A DNA stretch of 64,000 nucleotides from Brucella anthropi_A (GTDB lineage Bacteria > Pseudomonadota > Alphaproteobacteria > Rhizobiales > Rhizobiaceae): NCBI RefSeq assembly GCF_046630315.1, contig NZ_LQBD01000001.1, forward strand, positions 186,001-250,000. The letters are read 5' to 3'. The position numbers were made by a program, and so were the translations under genes. Under the pieces are notes generated by a model. It was not told where the DNA came from, ran no database searches, and worked only from the letters and a program-made list of their open reading frames with translations. Of the stretch, positions 26,373 through 35,234 are shown in pieces. Every line of letters begins with the position of its first letter. The stretch's first letter is position 1.

Positions 26373-27305
26373 TCACTTCGCCGCCTCGCGCCATTGCGAT
26401 GGCGTATGGTCATAGCGCTGACGAAACAGGCGTGAAAAATGCGCGCTGGAGGAAAAACCGAATTCGAACGCGGTTTCGGCGATGAGGCCCGGCCGGGATG
26501 GGCGGTTGCGCAGCATTTCGGCTGCTGCCGCAAGGCGCTGTTCCCAGATGAAATCGGCTGGCGTCGTGCCCTGCGCGGCAAATGCGCGATAGACATAGCG
26601 CACCGAGCAGCCCATCCGCCGTGCGATGTCGGCGGCGTCGAGATCACTGCGGCGAATGTTTTCCGTCACATAGTCCCTGATGCGGTCGAACAGCAGCGCA
26701 AGCGGTTGGGCCTGGACATCGGCCTTCATATGGTCGCCGACGATGGTGCGGGTGAGGTCCACCATGGCGCGCCCGAGGCTCTCCCGCCCGGCCCCGTCGA
26801 GATGGTTCATTTCCAATATGGTTGCCTGCATCATGGAAAAGAGGATATTCGGCAGTCCGCCGTCAGCGAGAGGCACCGTCATCGGCCGGCGCAGCCGCCC
26901 GGCTATTGCGGGCGGCAATGTCCCGCGCGGCACCTGGAGCATCAGCACTTCGACCGGCATGGGATTGTCGAGCCGGTAACTATAGGCCGGATCGTAAATC
27001 ACAAGCGCCTGCCCGCCCACTGTCAGGTTCTGCCCGGCCTGCTGGAAGAGTGACTTGCCGCGCGGCTGGATGACGAGTTTCACCATATCGGGACGACGGC
27101 CATCGGTCAGTACCTGCGTGCCATCGACCCGATGCGCCTCGGCATTGAGGCGCGTCAGCCTGCATTGCCCGAATTTTGCTGAAACGAGGCGGCTGGCACC
27201 CTCCCGCCCATGGGGAAAATGCAGGCGAACCGTACCGAACAGGCGGCGCGCAACGGTCGGGACGTCCGTGCCCGTTGCAGCTTCGAGCGGGGGAAAGCCT
27301 GTCAT
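26373..27305 (-). CDS. AraC-family transcriptional regulator
   Basis: The 310-residue protein has a C-terminal double helix-turn-helix of AraC type: DAADIARRMGCSVRYVYRAF and FEFGFSSSAHFSRLFRQRY near the end. The N-terminal 200 residues are the AraC_binding_2 kind, with RLVSAKFGQCRLTRL. It begins four bases after the LivF stop and is the last gene of the long minus-strand operon. It ends opposite the SDR/MoaF/NTF2 operon, so it could activate both. Confidence 0.88.
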   Translation of the reverse strand: MTGFPPLEAATGTDVPTVARRLFGTVRLHFPHGREGASRLVSAKFGQCRLTRLNAEAHRVDGTQVLTDGRRPDMVKLVIQPRGKSLFQQAGQNLTVGGQALVIYDPAYSYRLDNPMPVEVLMLQVPRGTLPPAIAGRLRRPMTVPLADGGLPNILFSMMQATILEMNHLDGAGRESLGRAMVDLTRTIVGDHMKADVQAQPLALLFDRIRDYVTENIRRSDLDAADIARRMGCSVRYVYRAFAAQGTTPADFIWEQRLAAAAEMLRNRPSRPGLIAETAFEFGFSSSAHFSRLFRQRYDHTPSQWREAAK

Positions 27306-27309
27306 GGCC

Positions 27310-28026
27310 TCAATCCGCGAGATAGGCGCCGTGCAGGATATCCGGCTGCTGCCGCAATGTTTGCGACGGGCCATCGAAGACGATGCGTCCGCGCTCCATC
27401 ACGAGGGCGTGGCTTGCAAGGCCAAGCGCCAGATTGGCGAATTGCTCGATCAGCAAGACGCCGATGCCATCCCCGGCGGCAAGCACCAGCGCTTCGGCCA
27501 ATCGTTTGACGACGGTGGGCGCAAGGCCGAGCGACAATTCATCCACGATCATGAAGCGCGGTCGGGAGAGAAATGCCTGCGCCATGGCAACCATCTGTTT
27601 CTGCCCGCCAGAAAGATCGCCTGCGCGCTGATGGCGACGGGTTTCGAGTTCGGGAAAAATCGTAAAGGCGCGTGCCAGCCCGTCGCGCCGGGCGGCCGCA
27701 TCGCGTTCCAGAACCGAGACGAGGAGATTGTCTTCCACACTCATCTGGCTCAGCACGCGATGGCCTTCCGGCACCATCGCGACGCCCATGCGCCGGATAT
27801 CGTCGGGAGAGCGGCCGGTCAGGCGTGTGCTGCCGAGCGAGGCCATGCCGGAAGCGGTGGGAATGGCGCCTGCAAGCGCCATCACCGTGCTCGATTTGCC
27901 CGCACCGTTGGCGCCGAGCAGGGTGCTGATCGTGCCGGGTTGCAGCGAGAATGAAATGCCGTGCAGCACCCGCTTTCCGCCCCGCTCGACGACGAGATCG
28001 TCAACCGTGATCATATCGGTTTTCAT
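27310..28026 (-). CDS. Liv-type ABC transporter ATP-binding protein (LivF-like)
   Basis: The 238-residue ATPase has Walker A GANGAGKSS, signature DLSGGQKQMV and Walker B FMIVDELSLGLAP, as in LivF proteins. The ATG overlaps the stop of the LivG gene by ATGA and has GGGAGA 9 bases upstream. It completes the second Liv-type importer in the window, whose subunits are all separate genes. Confidence 0.9.
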   Translation of the reverse strand: MKTDMITVDDLVVERGGKRVLHGISFSLQPGTISTLLGANGAGKSSTVMALAGAIPTASGMASLGSTRLTGRSPDDIRRMGVAMVPEGHRVLSQMSVEDNLLVSVLERDAAARRDGLARAFTIFPELETRRHQRAGDLSGGQKQMVAMAQAFLSRPRFMIVDELSLGLAPTVVKRLAEALVLAAGDGIGVLLIEQFANLALGLASHALVMERGRIVFDGPSQTLRQQPDILHGAYLAD

Positions 28027-28730
28027 CACAATTCTCCCAGATAGGCGCGGCGCACATCGGGATCGGCCAGCACGGTTTCGGTCGGGCCGAGGGCAAGGCG
28101 CTTGCCATAGTCGAGCACCAGCGTCTGGCTGCACATGGCGCGTATCAGTTCGACATCATGGTCGATGACGATGACCTGCGCGCCGAATGTGTCGGGGATG
28201 GCCAGAACCAGATCGCGCAGGCGCGCGCCTTCCTCATCGGTGAGGCCTGCGGCAGGTTCATCAAGCAGGATGAGGCGCGGTTTGCCGATCAGGCATTTGC
28301 CCAGTTCCACAAGACGGCGCTCAAAAAGATTGAGCCCGGCGCCGGGGCGGTGCGCGACGGCAGCGAGGCCGATGAAATCGAGCGCATGGTCGACCGTGCG
28401 GTTACGCTCTCCCGTTGCTGCAACATTGTCGGCAATGGCGGCGAGATTGTCGCGCGCGGTGAGGTCTTCGACGACCTGTTCGGTCTGGAAAGAGCGGCGC
28501 AGGCCCGCGCGTACCCTTTGCAGCGGCGAGAGCGGCAGCAAGGGCATGCCGTCGATCAGCACCGAACCTTCGACGGGACGCACGAAACCTGAAAACACGT
28601 TGAGAAGCGTGGTTTTGCCCGCGCCATTCGGCCCGATAAGACCACAGACAGGCGCGCTGAGTGCGGCGGTCAGCTGGTCAATCGGCCTGATGCCGCCGAA
28701 GCGCACCGAAAGCGTTTCAATTTCGATCAT
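28026..28730 (-). CDS. Liv-type ABC transporter ATP-binding protein (LivG-like)
   Basis: The 234-residue ATPase has Walker A GPNGAGKTT and Walker B LILLDEPAAGL. The C-loop before Walker B is degenerate (NLFERRLVELGKC in place of a canonical LSGGQ), as in the LivG half of the other importer here. The start overlaps the LivM stop by ATGA. Confidence 0.9.
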   Translation of the reverse strand: MIEIETLSVRFGGIRPIDQLTAALSAPVCGLIGPNGAGKTTLLNVFSGFVRPVEGSVLIDGMPLLPLSPLQRVRAGLRRSFQTEQVVEDLTARDNLAAIADNVAATGERNRTVDHALDFIGLAAVAHRPGAGLNLFERRLVELGKCLIGKPRLILLDEPAAGLTDEEGARLRDLVLAIPDTFGAQVIVIDHDVELIRAMCSQTLVLDYGKRLALGPTETVLADPDVRRAYLGEL

Positions 28731-29755
28731 CGCGGCTCTCTCTTCGCGAAACGGGTGAGAAGGGCGGCAATCTGCCCGGCAATTCCACTGGGGGCGGTTG
28801 CCAGGGCGTGGAAAAGGGCGACACCGAAAATGCCGATGGTCACATAACCATCTATGCCGAGATCGGTCAGCAGGGCGGGCAATGCCCGAAGCAGCAGGCC
28901 GGCAATGACCGCGCCATACCAGTGAAATGCCCCGCCGACCGTCGCCAGCGCAAAAAGATTGAGGCTCTCGAAGGCGGAAAAGGCGCGCCCCTCCAGCTGT
29001 CCGACATTGCCTGCCAGAAGCCCGCCTGCAATGCCTGCGAGAAAGCCCGACAGTGCGAAGGCCCAGGCCTTGTACACCAGCACATTGACGCCCGATGCAA
29101 TGGCGACGGTCTCGCCCTTGCGGATCAGCGCCCAGGCGCGGCCCGGCCGGGTCATCTTGTGCGCCTGCACCAGCATGAGGCCAAGGGTGGCGAAGAGGCA
29201 GGTATAAAGGAAATAAGGCGTGGCTTCCGTTGCAAGGGCCGGACGGGCAAGCATGGCGCGGCCTGCGCCATCGGCGCGGCCAAGGAAGCCGGGTCCGCCA
29301 TCGGGAAAACCCCAGGCGGAAATCACGATCTGGAATGCGCCCGCCAGCATCAGCGTCACCAAAGCGAGATAGAGGCCGCGCAGGCGAAGTGCGGGAATGC
29401 CGAACAGGAGACCGATAAGGGCCGCTACTACACCGCCCGCCAGAAGGCTGATCTCGAAAGGCGGGTGGAAGCCATGGCCGATGCGCAGCGTGACCCACCC
29501 GCCAACCCCCACCAATGCGAACTGGCAGAGCGAAACAAGGCCAAGCTGGCCATAAAGCAGGGCAACACCGGCGACGGACAGCGACAGCGCCATGGCCGAG
29601 GTTGTCGCCGATATCCAGAAGGCGTTGGCCAACAGGCAGACTGCTGCGGCAAACAGCGCCATGGCAAGGCCGATGACGGCCAGAGGCTGGAACGCGCGAT
29701 GATTTGGGCGAAGCGAAGGCATGGCGGCGGCGGGAAGGGTTCGTTCGTTGTTCAT
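28727..29755 (-). CDS. Liv-type ABC transporter permease (LivM-like)
   Basis: The 342-residue membrane protein has about nine hydrophobic helices and LivM-like motifs GLVSLCQFALVGVGGW and IPALRLRGLYLALVTL. It pairs with LivH. The start overlaps the LivH stop by ATGA and the end overlaps LivG, so the operon is tightly coupled. Confidence 0.9.
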   Translation of the reverse strand: MNNERTLPAAAMPSLRPNHRAFQPLAVIGLAMALFAAAVCLLANAFWISATTSAMALSLSVAGVALLYGQLGLVSLCQFALVGVGGWVTLRIGHGFHPPFEISLLAGGVVAALIGLLFGIPALRLRGLYLALVTLMLAGAFQIVISAWGFPDGGPGFLGRADGAGRAMLARPALATEATPYFLYTCLFATLGLMLVQAHKMTRPGRAWALIRKGETVAIASGVNVLVYKAWAFALSGFLAGIAGGLLAGNVGQLEGRAFSAFESLNLFALATVGGAFHWYGAVIAGLLLRALPALLTDLGIDGYVTIGIFGVALFHALATAPSGIAGQIAALLTRFAKREPR

Positions 29756-30618
29756 CGGTCCCTCAAAGCGGCTCTGGAGGTGCTTCCGAGGATCGTTACC
29801 GCTATCAGCGCGATCACGAAGGGAGCCGCGGCGCGGTAGGGCGAGATCCAGGCAATGGGTGTCAGGACGGCTTCGGCAAGGCCGATGCCGATGCCTGCAA
29901 TGGCCGTGATGTAAAGCGAGCGTAGTTGGCCAAGAATTGCAGCCGCGATGGCCGGGATGACGACGAAGGTTAGAAATGTGCCTTGCAGGCGCACCAGATC
30001 GGCCAGAAGCAGCCCGGCCAGCCCCGAAAACAGGCCGGTGATGACCCAGGCCGCGGTTTCCGTATGCAGGACGCGCACGCCCAGAATGGCCGAAAGATCG
30101 CGGTCATTGGCGAGCGCCCGCATGTCAAGGCCGAGGCGCGTTCGGTTCAAAAGCAGCGTAATGGCGGCTACCATGGCGAGCGCCAGAACAAGCGCGATCA
30201 GTCTGGTAAAGGTCAGCCGCACGCCGAACAGGGTGAGATACATCTGATCGGTCGGGAATTGCAGGCGACGCGGCAGTTCGCCCCAGATAACCCCCATGGC
30301 GGCGATCAGCACGAGGGCGGGCGCCAGCGTGCCCACGGCCCGCACGACGATATCGCGATGGGACAGCATGGGTGCGAAGAGACGGCCATAAAGGAGGCTG
30401 ACGGCGGTGGAGGTCGCAACGCCTGCCAGAATGGCGAAAACCAGTGGAATGTTCCATTGCAGGGTCTGCCATGCCACATGCGCGCCAAGCGCGCCGAAAG
30501 CGCCGAAGGCGAAGTTCAGAACACCGGTCGAGCGATAGAGTATGACAAGACCGACACCCGACAGGGCATAGACCGCCCCGATCCCAAGGCCGGAAATGAG
30601 AAATGGCAGAAGCGACAT
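29752..30618 (-). CDS. Liv-type ABC transporter permease (LivH-like)
   Basis: This 288-residue protein shows the LivH start ISGLGIGAVYALSGVGLVILY and NFAFGAFGALGAHV. GAGGG lies just upstream of the chosen ATG. It is the first permease after the binding-protein gene, from which it is separated by a strong stem-loop. Confidence 0.9.
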   Translation of the reverse strand: MSLLPFLISGLGIGAVYALSGVGLVILYRSTGVLNFAFGAFGALGAHVAWQTLQWNIPLVFAILAGVATSTAVSLLYGRLFAPMLSHRDIVVRAVGTLAPALVLIAAMGVIWGELPRRLQFPTDQMYLTLFGVRLTFTRLIALVLALAMVAAITLLLNRTRLGLDMRALANDRDLSAILGVRVLHTETAAWVITGLFSGLAGLLLADLVRLQGTFLTFVVIPAIAAAILGQLRSLYITAIAGIGIGLAEAVLTPIAWISPYRAAAPFVIALIAVTILGSTSRAALRDR

Positions 30619-30693
30619 GATGCCCTCGATGCAATGCGAACCATTTGCCTGACAATTCACGGCGCTTCGCGCCGCACGGGAATTGCCGCGATT

Positions 30694-30719
30694 ACCCTGC
30701 GGGCAAACGCCCGCAGGGT
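30694..30719 (-). promoter_or_regulatory. Stem-loop after the binding-protein gene
   Basis: ACCCTGCGGGC and GCCCGCAGGGT form a perfect 11-bp stem with loop AAAC, immediately after the binding-protein stop. Like the stem at 5447-5475 it sits between binding protein and LivH, so it probably stabilises the binding-protein mRNA. Confidence 0.6.
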
Positions 30720-30727
30720 GAGGTGGA

Positions 30728-31975
30728 TTACTTGAGGCTGGCTTCGTAGGCCCGGATGTCCTTCAGTTCCGGATCGGGAGAGGGCGCGCAATCGGAAATG
30801 ACTTTCCACTTGCCGCCTTCGCTGACAGCCATGCGCGTGGTGGAATTGGCATTGTGGCGCAGCTTTCCGTCGCCAAAATACCAGGGCGTGCAGAATATAT
30901 CGCTCTTGAAGTCCTGCACATTGCGCACTGCCGCCGAAACGCTTTCGCGCGTGATGTCGGCGCCATCAAGGCCCATCAGCGCTTTTTCAGCAATGCGGGC
31001 AGCAAGATAACCAGCCTGGGCGAAAGTATCGCGCGGGTCGGACGATTGGCCGTATTCGTCCATCACCGCGAGCCAGTTGGCATTGTCGGGCGTGTCGGCT
31101 TCGAGATCGTTGAACTCCATGTTCACATAGAACTTGCCGTCCCATCCCGCGCCGATGGTTTCCGGTACGGAAAGGTCATAGGCCGATGCGGCGGAAAGGA
31201 AAGTGATCTGTTCATTGAGCCCCTGCTCTTCGGCGGCGACGAGCAGGGGAACGGCGACGCCCTTCGACATGCCGAGGACGATCACATCCGGCTTGCCGGC
31301 GGCCGCTTGCAGAATGATCGATGTGGCATCCGCGCTGCCGGGGTCCATCAGGATGGTTTGGGCAGCAAAGCCTTTTTCCTTGGCCAGCAGCATGACGCCA
31401 TCGCAGGACCATGTGCCGACATTCGGGATGTTCGGGCCGATGCAGACCACCGATTTCGCGTCCAGATGGTCGAGCGCATAGCCCATTGCGCCAAGCATGG
31501 AGACGCGGGGACCGGCATTGGTCGGCGCATAGTTTTCCGCAAAGAAACATTCGCGTGGCACACCGACGCCCGCGATCACATAGATTCCGGCTTTCTTGTA
31601 GAATTCGGCATTGGCACCGCATTCGACATAGCTGGAATTGCCGACCATCAGGACGGCTTTTTCATCGTTGACCAGCTTGGCGGCAAGCTGGGCTGCCGTT
31701 TCCGGATTCCACTGGTCGTCCTCGACCAGATATTTTACCGGGCGGCCCTTGATGCCGCCATTGGCGTTGAGGCAGTCGAAATAGGCTTTCGCCGCCTTGG
31801 TGGAGTTTGAAAAATCGTCCGGTCCCGTCTTGCCGGTAATGGCGCCGATCACGATCGGCTCGCCGGTCGCGGCCTGCCCCGTATTATCGCCGCAGGATGC
31901 GGCTGCCTGTGCCCCGGCTGCGCCTGCCAGGCTGAGCGCCAGGCCCAGCAGCAGCCCTTTTAATAAATTCAGCAT
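30728..31975 (-). CDS. Periplasmic substrate-binding protein of the second Liv-type importer
   Basis: The 415-residue protein has a signal peptide (LLKGLLLGLALSLAGAAGAQA, cut near AQA-AA, given here as one hydrophobic run) and a type I periplasmic binding fold with PIVIGAITGKTG and YFDCLNANGGIKGRPVKY. GGAGGAGGAAC precedes the ATG. It follows a GMC oxidoreductase gene, so its ligand may be an alcohol-bearing or aromatic compound that is then oxidised; this is inference. Confidence 0.87.
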   Translation of the reverse strand: MLNLLKGLLLGLALSLAGAAGAQAAASCGDNTGQAATGEPIVIGAITGKTGPDDFSNSTKAAKAYFDCLNANGGIKGRPVKYLVEDDQWNPETAAQLAAKLVNDEKAVLMVGNSSYVECGANAEFYKKAGIYVIAGVGVPRECFFAENYAPTNAGPRVSMLGAMGYALDHLDAKSVVCIGPNIPNVGTWSCDGVMLLAKEKGFAAQTILMDPGSADATSIILQAAAGKPDVIVLGMSKGVAVPLLVAAEEQGLNEQITFLSAASAYDLSVPETIGAGWDGKFYVNMEFNDLEADTPDNANWLAVMDEYGQSSDPRDTFAQAGYLAARIAEKALMGLDGADITRESVSAAVRNVQDFKSDIFCTPWYFGDGKLRHNANSTTRMAVSEGGKWKVISDCAPSPDPELKDIRAYEASLK

Positions 31976-32043
31976 GTTGTTCCTCCTCCATGTTTTGTGC
32001 CTTGGCGGCTTGGCCGGTGTTCCTCCGCACCGGCCGGTTTTTC

Positions 32044-33633
32044 TTATGCGGTCCCGCTCATAAACGCCGCAGCCCGTGCGCCGATCATCATGCAAGGCGC
32101 ATTGGTGTTGCCCGAAACAAGCGTCGGCATGATCGAGGCATCGGCAATGCGCAGGCCTTCGACGCCGCGCACCTTCAATTCCGGCGTCACGACCGCCATG
32201 GGATCGTCGTCGCGGCCCATTTTCGCCGTCCCTGCCGGGTGGAACACCGTCTTGGCGGTCTGGCGAATATAGGCTTCGAGCGCCGCCGGGTCGGCCTCCA
32301 CTCCGGGGCGCGGCAGGACACGGCGCTTGATGATTTTCTGTATGGACGGCGCATCCAGGACGCGCAGCGCCGTCTTCACACCGCGCAGGAGCGTTTCCAA
32401 ATCGTCGCGATCAGCCAGTGAATTGGCGTTGAAATCCACCTTTGCGGACGGGTCCGGCGCCTTGATGCGGATCGAGCCGCGCGAACGCGGGCGTAGATAG
32501 CAGGGGCTGATCGAAAAGCCGTGGCCGGGTTCCGGCTCGCGGTCCATGAAGCCGATCAGCACGGGAAGGACATGAAATTGCACATCCGGCTGGCCGGTGC
32601 CCAACGTGTCGACGAAACCGCCGCATTCCACGACATTGGACGCGAGAAGCCCCCGTTTTGTGGTCAGATAGCGCAGCATGTGGCCGACGGTCCTGATGCC
32701 CTTATCCTGGCCCATGATGGAAATCGGCTCGCGGACTTCTGCCTGAACCGGCACTTCGAGATGATCCTGATAATTTTCACCCACGCCCGGCAGATCGGAA
32801 ACCACATTGATGCCGAGCGACGACAGATGCGCGCCATCGCCGATACCCGAATGTTGCAGAATGCGGGGTGTTGCTATGGCGCCCGCGCAAAGCACGATCT
32901 CCCGGTTTGCGCGATGGATCGTTCCGTCCATCAGTTCGACGCCGACAGCCCTGCGTTGCTCGAACAGGATGCGGGCGACCTTGCGGCCGGTGAGCACTGT
33001 CACGTTGGGACGCTTTTCCGCCTCGCGCAGGAAGGCCATGGCCGAACTCCAGCGCCGTCCGTTTCGGGTCGTGCTTTGGTAAAAGCCGACGCCTTCCTGA
33101 TCCGCTCCGTTGAAATCGGCGTTCGGCTTCAGGCCGGTTTCGACGGCCGCATTGACGAAGGCTTCCGAAAGGGGATGGCGGTGACGCGGGTTGGAAACGG
33201 CAAGCGGCCCGGCCTGACCGTGATAATGGCCGTTGAAAGCCTGGTTGTTCTCCAGCGCCTTGAACACCGGAAGCACCTCGTCATAAGACCAGCCGCGACA
33301 GCCCATCTGTGACCATGTGTCGTAGTCGTTGCGATGGCCGCGAATATAGATCATCGCATTGACCGACGAACCGCCGCCGAGCACATTTCCCTGCGGCACG
33401 ATCGAGGGGCGTCCGTTGAGGCCGGGCTGTGGATCGGACGCATAAGGGTGAATGTCCATGCCCTTGCCCAGAACCTTGAAGAAGGTCGCAGGGATATGAA
33501 TCCACGGATCACGGTCGCGGCGGCCGGATTCGATGAGCAGAACCCGGTTGGCCGGATTGGCCGACAGGTGGTTGGCCACCACGCAGCCCGCCGATCCGCC
33601 GCCGACGATGATATAGTCGAAAGCTCCGCTCAT
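32044..33633 (-). CDS. GMC-family FAD-dependent alcohol oxidoreductase (choline dehydrogenase-like)
   Basis: The 529-residue protein begins with the FAD motif YIIVGGGSAGCVVANHL and has the GMC signature region GNVLGGGSSVNAMIYIRG. Near the C-terminus it has the catalytic His in VFHPAGTAKMG and the second active-site block SGNTNAPCMMIG. It oxidises a primary alcohol to the aldehyde, which the aldehyde dehydrogenase encoded just upstream would finish. The ATG overlaps that gene's stop by ATGA. Choline is not certain as substrate. Confidence 0.9.
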   Translation of the reverse strand: MSGAFDYIIVGGGSAGCVVANHLSANPANRVLLIESGRRDRDPWIHIPATFFKVLGKGMDIHPYASDPQPGLNGRPSIVPQGNVLGGGSSVNAMIYIRGHRNDYDTWSQMGCRGWSYDEVLPVFKALENNQAFNGHYHGQAGPLAVSNPRHRHPLSEAFVNAAVETGLKPNADFNGADQEGVGFYQSTTRNGRRWSSAMAFLREAEKRPNVTVLTGRKVARILFEQRRAVGVELMDGTIHRANREIVLCAGAIATPRILQHSGIGDGAHLSSLGINVVSDLPGVGENYQDHLEVPVQAEVREPISIMGQDKGIRTVGHMLRYLTTKRGLLASNVVECGGFVDTLGTGQPDVQFHVLPVLIGFMDREPEPGHGFSISPCYLRPRSRGSIRIKAPDPSAKVDFNANSLADRDDLETLLRGVKTALRVLDAPSIQKIIKRRVLPRPGVEADPAALEAYIRQTAKTVFHPAGTAKMGRDDDPMAVVTPELKVRGVEGLRIADASIMPTLVSGNTNAPCMMIGARAAAFMSGTA

Positions 33634-35039
33634 CAGCTTAGCACCGTCTGGATGGTGGTGAATTCTTTGAGCCCGTCCGTGCCGAACTCGACCCCGATCC
33701 CCGATTGCTTGACGCCGCCGAAAGGTGCATTGGGCTGGATCGCGCCATGCTTGTTGATCCATACCGAGCCGCATTCGAGCTGAAGGGCGACCGCCCGCGC
33801 CTTTTCCGCATCGCCGGACCAGACCGAACCGCCGAGGCCCGAGGGATTGTCGTTGGCACGGCGGATGACCTCGTCAATATCGCTGTAGCGGATGATGGGC
33901 AGCACGGGGCCGAACTGTTCCTCATCGACCAGGCGCGTGCCGTTGTCGATATCCGCGACCAGTGTGATCGGATAGAAATAGCCGGGGCCTTCGGGTGCTT
34001 CACCGCCGATCAGAATGCGCGCGCCCTTCGCCCTGGCGTCGTCCACAAGCTCGCGCACCTTGTTCAACTGCATGGCATTCTGAACCGGGCCAAGAACGCT
34101 TTTTTCGTCAAGGCCGTCGCCGACAACGATATTGGCGGCATATTCGGTCAGGTGCCGGCAGACATCGTCATAAATCCGGTCATGGACATAAAGGCGCTTC
34201 AGGGCCGCGCAGGTCTGGCCATTATTGATGAAGGCGCCCCAGAAAAGCCCTTCTGCGATACGGGCAGGATCGGCATCGGGCAGCACGATGCCTGCATCAT
34301 TGCCGCCAAGTTCCAGCGTCAGGCGCTTCAGCGTGGCGGCTGCGGAGGCCATGATCTTCCGGCCCGTTTCGGTGGAGCCGGTGAATATCATCTTGGCAAT
34401 GTCCGGATGGGCCGAGAGGGCCGCGCCGATGCTGTTCTCGCCGGTGACGACATTGACCACGCCCGCCGGCAAAACCGCATTGATGATTTCGACAAGGCGG
34501 ATCGTGGAAAGCGGGGTGAGCGGGGAGGGCTTGATGACGACCGTGTTTCCCGTGCGCACGGCTGGAATGATGTGCCAGCAGGCGATCATCACCGGCCAGT
34601 TCCACGGCGTGATGGAGCCGGTAACGCCGATCGGCTTGCGGTGGATTTCGACGCGGCCCTCATTGTCGTCCTGCACCACTTCCACGGGCAGGCCAAGCTC
34701 GGCCGTATAGCGTGTCCAGGCCATTGCGCCGCCCAGTTCGAACCGGGAGCCGAGGCCGTTGAGCGGCTTGCCCTGTTCGAGCGTCAGCAGGCGGGCGAGT
34801 TCTTCCGCGTGTTCGGAAAGCTTGTCGGCAATGGCCCGGCAGGCGGCCGCGCGCTCACCATCGCCGGTTTTCGACCATGTCTGGAATGCGCTGGCCGCGG
34901 CGGCGACGGCGCGGTCGAGATCGGCTTCGCTCGCAAGCGGCATCAGCCCCACCACTTCGCCGGTGGATGGATTGCGCACTTCGGCATGGCTGGTCGTGGC
35001 AACGCATTCGCCGCCGATGAGCAGCGTGTACTGCTTCAC
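33633..35039 (-). CDS. Aldehyde dehydrogenase
   Basis: This 468-residue protein has PWNWPVMIACWH, the base in LELGGNDAG, the nucleophile in NNGQTCAALKR and GGVKQSGIG at the end. A GTG start with GGGAGG eight bases upstream fits the family's N-terminus (MKQYTLLIGGE); an ATG 24 bases earlier has no ribosome site and lies in a repeat. It is the first gene of the ALDH-GMC-Liv-AraC operon. Confidence 0.9.
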   Translation of the reverse strand: MKQYTLLIGGECVATTSHAEVRNPSTGEVVGLMPLASEADLDRAVAAAASAFQTWSKTGDGERAAACRAIADKLSEHAEELARLLTLEQGKPLNGLGSRFELGGAMAWTRYTAELGLPVEVVQDDNEGRVEIHRKPIGVTGSITPWNWPVMIACWHIIPAVRTGNTVVIKPSPLTPLSTIRLVEIINAVLPAGVVNVVTGENSIGAALSAHPDIAKMIFTGSTETGRKIMASAAATLKRLTLELGGNDAGIVLPDADPARIAEGLFWGAFINNGQTCAALKRLYVHDRIYDDVCRHLTEYAANIVVGDGLDEKSVLGPVQNAMQLNKVRELVDDARAKGARILIGGEAPEGPGYFYPITLVADIDNGTRLVDEEQFGPVLPIIRYSDIDEVIRRANDNPSGLGGSVWSGDAEKARAVALQLECGSVWINKHGAIQPNAPFGGVKQSGIGVEFGTDGLKEFTTIQTVLS

Positions 35040-35057
35040 AATGATATCCTCCCTGGC

Positions 35058-35154
35058 GCGCATCCCGAAAAGCGTGAAACCGTTTTCGGTATGCGCGTAA
35101 AAACAAATGGTTAGAACACGGTTCGATCTGATTGAATCGGATCATCGTTCTAAC
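35058..35154. repeat. Rhizobial-type intergenic mosaic repeat
   Basis: Two nested inverted repeats fill the gap. The first is GCGCAT-CCCGAAAA / TTTTCGG-ATGCGC (35058-35096). The second is GTTAGAAC / GTTCTAAC (35110-35117 and 35147-35154), enclosing TCTGATTGAATCGGATC. This matches the style of mosaic palindromes repeated across Brucella and rhizobial genomes. It separates the AraC gene from the aldehyde dehydrogenase and may terminate the AraC transcript. Confidence 0.6.
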
Positions 35155-35234
35155 TTATCGAAAGGAGTATTGCCGCAATAAGCAGTATCGTCTTGGGGAG
35201 AAACGCGCCCCGGCTTGGACCGGAGCGCAAGCCT

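Noticed and set aside
35110..35154. A tRNA-like T-arm (GGTTCGATCTG) in the AraC-ALDH gap
   Set aside because: No acceptor or anticodon stem can be formed; the sequence is part of the nested inverted repeats.
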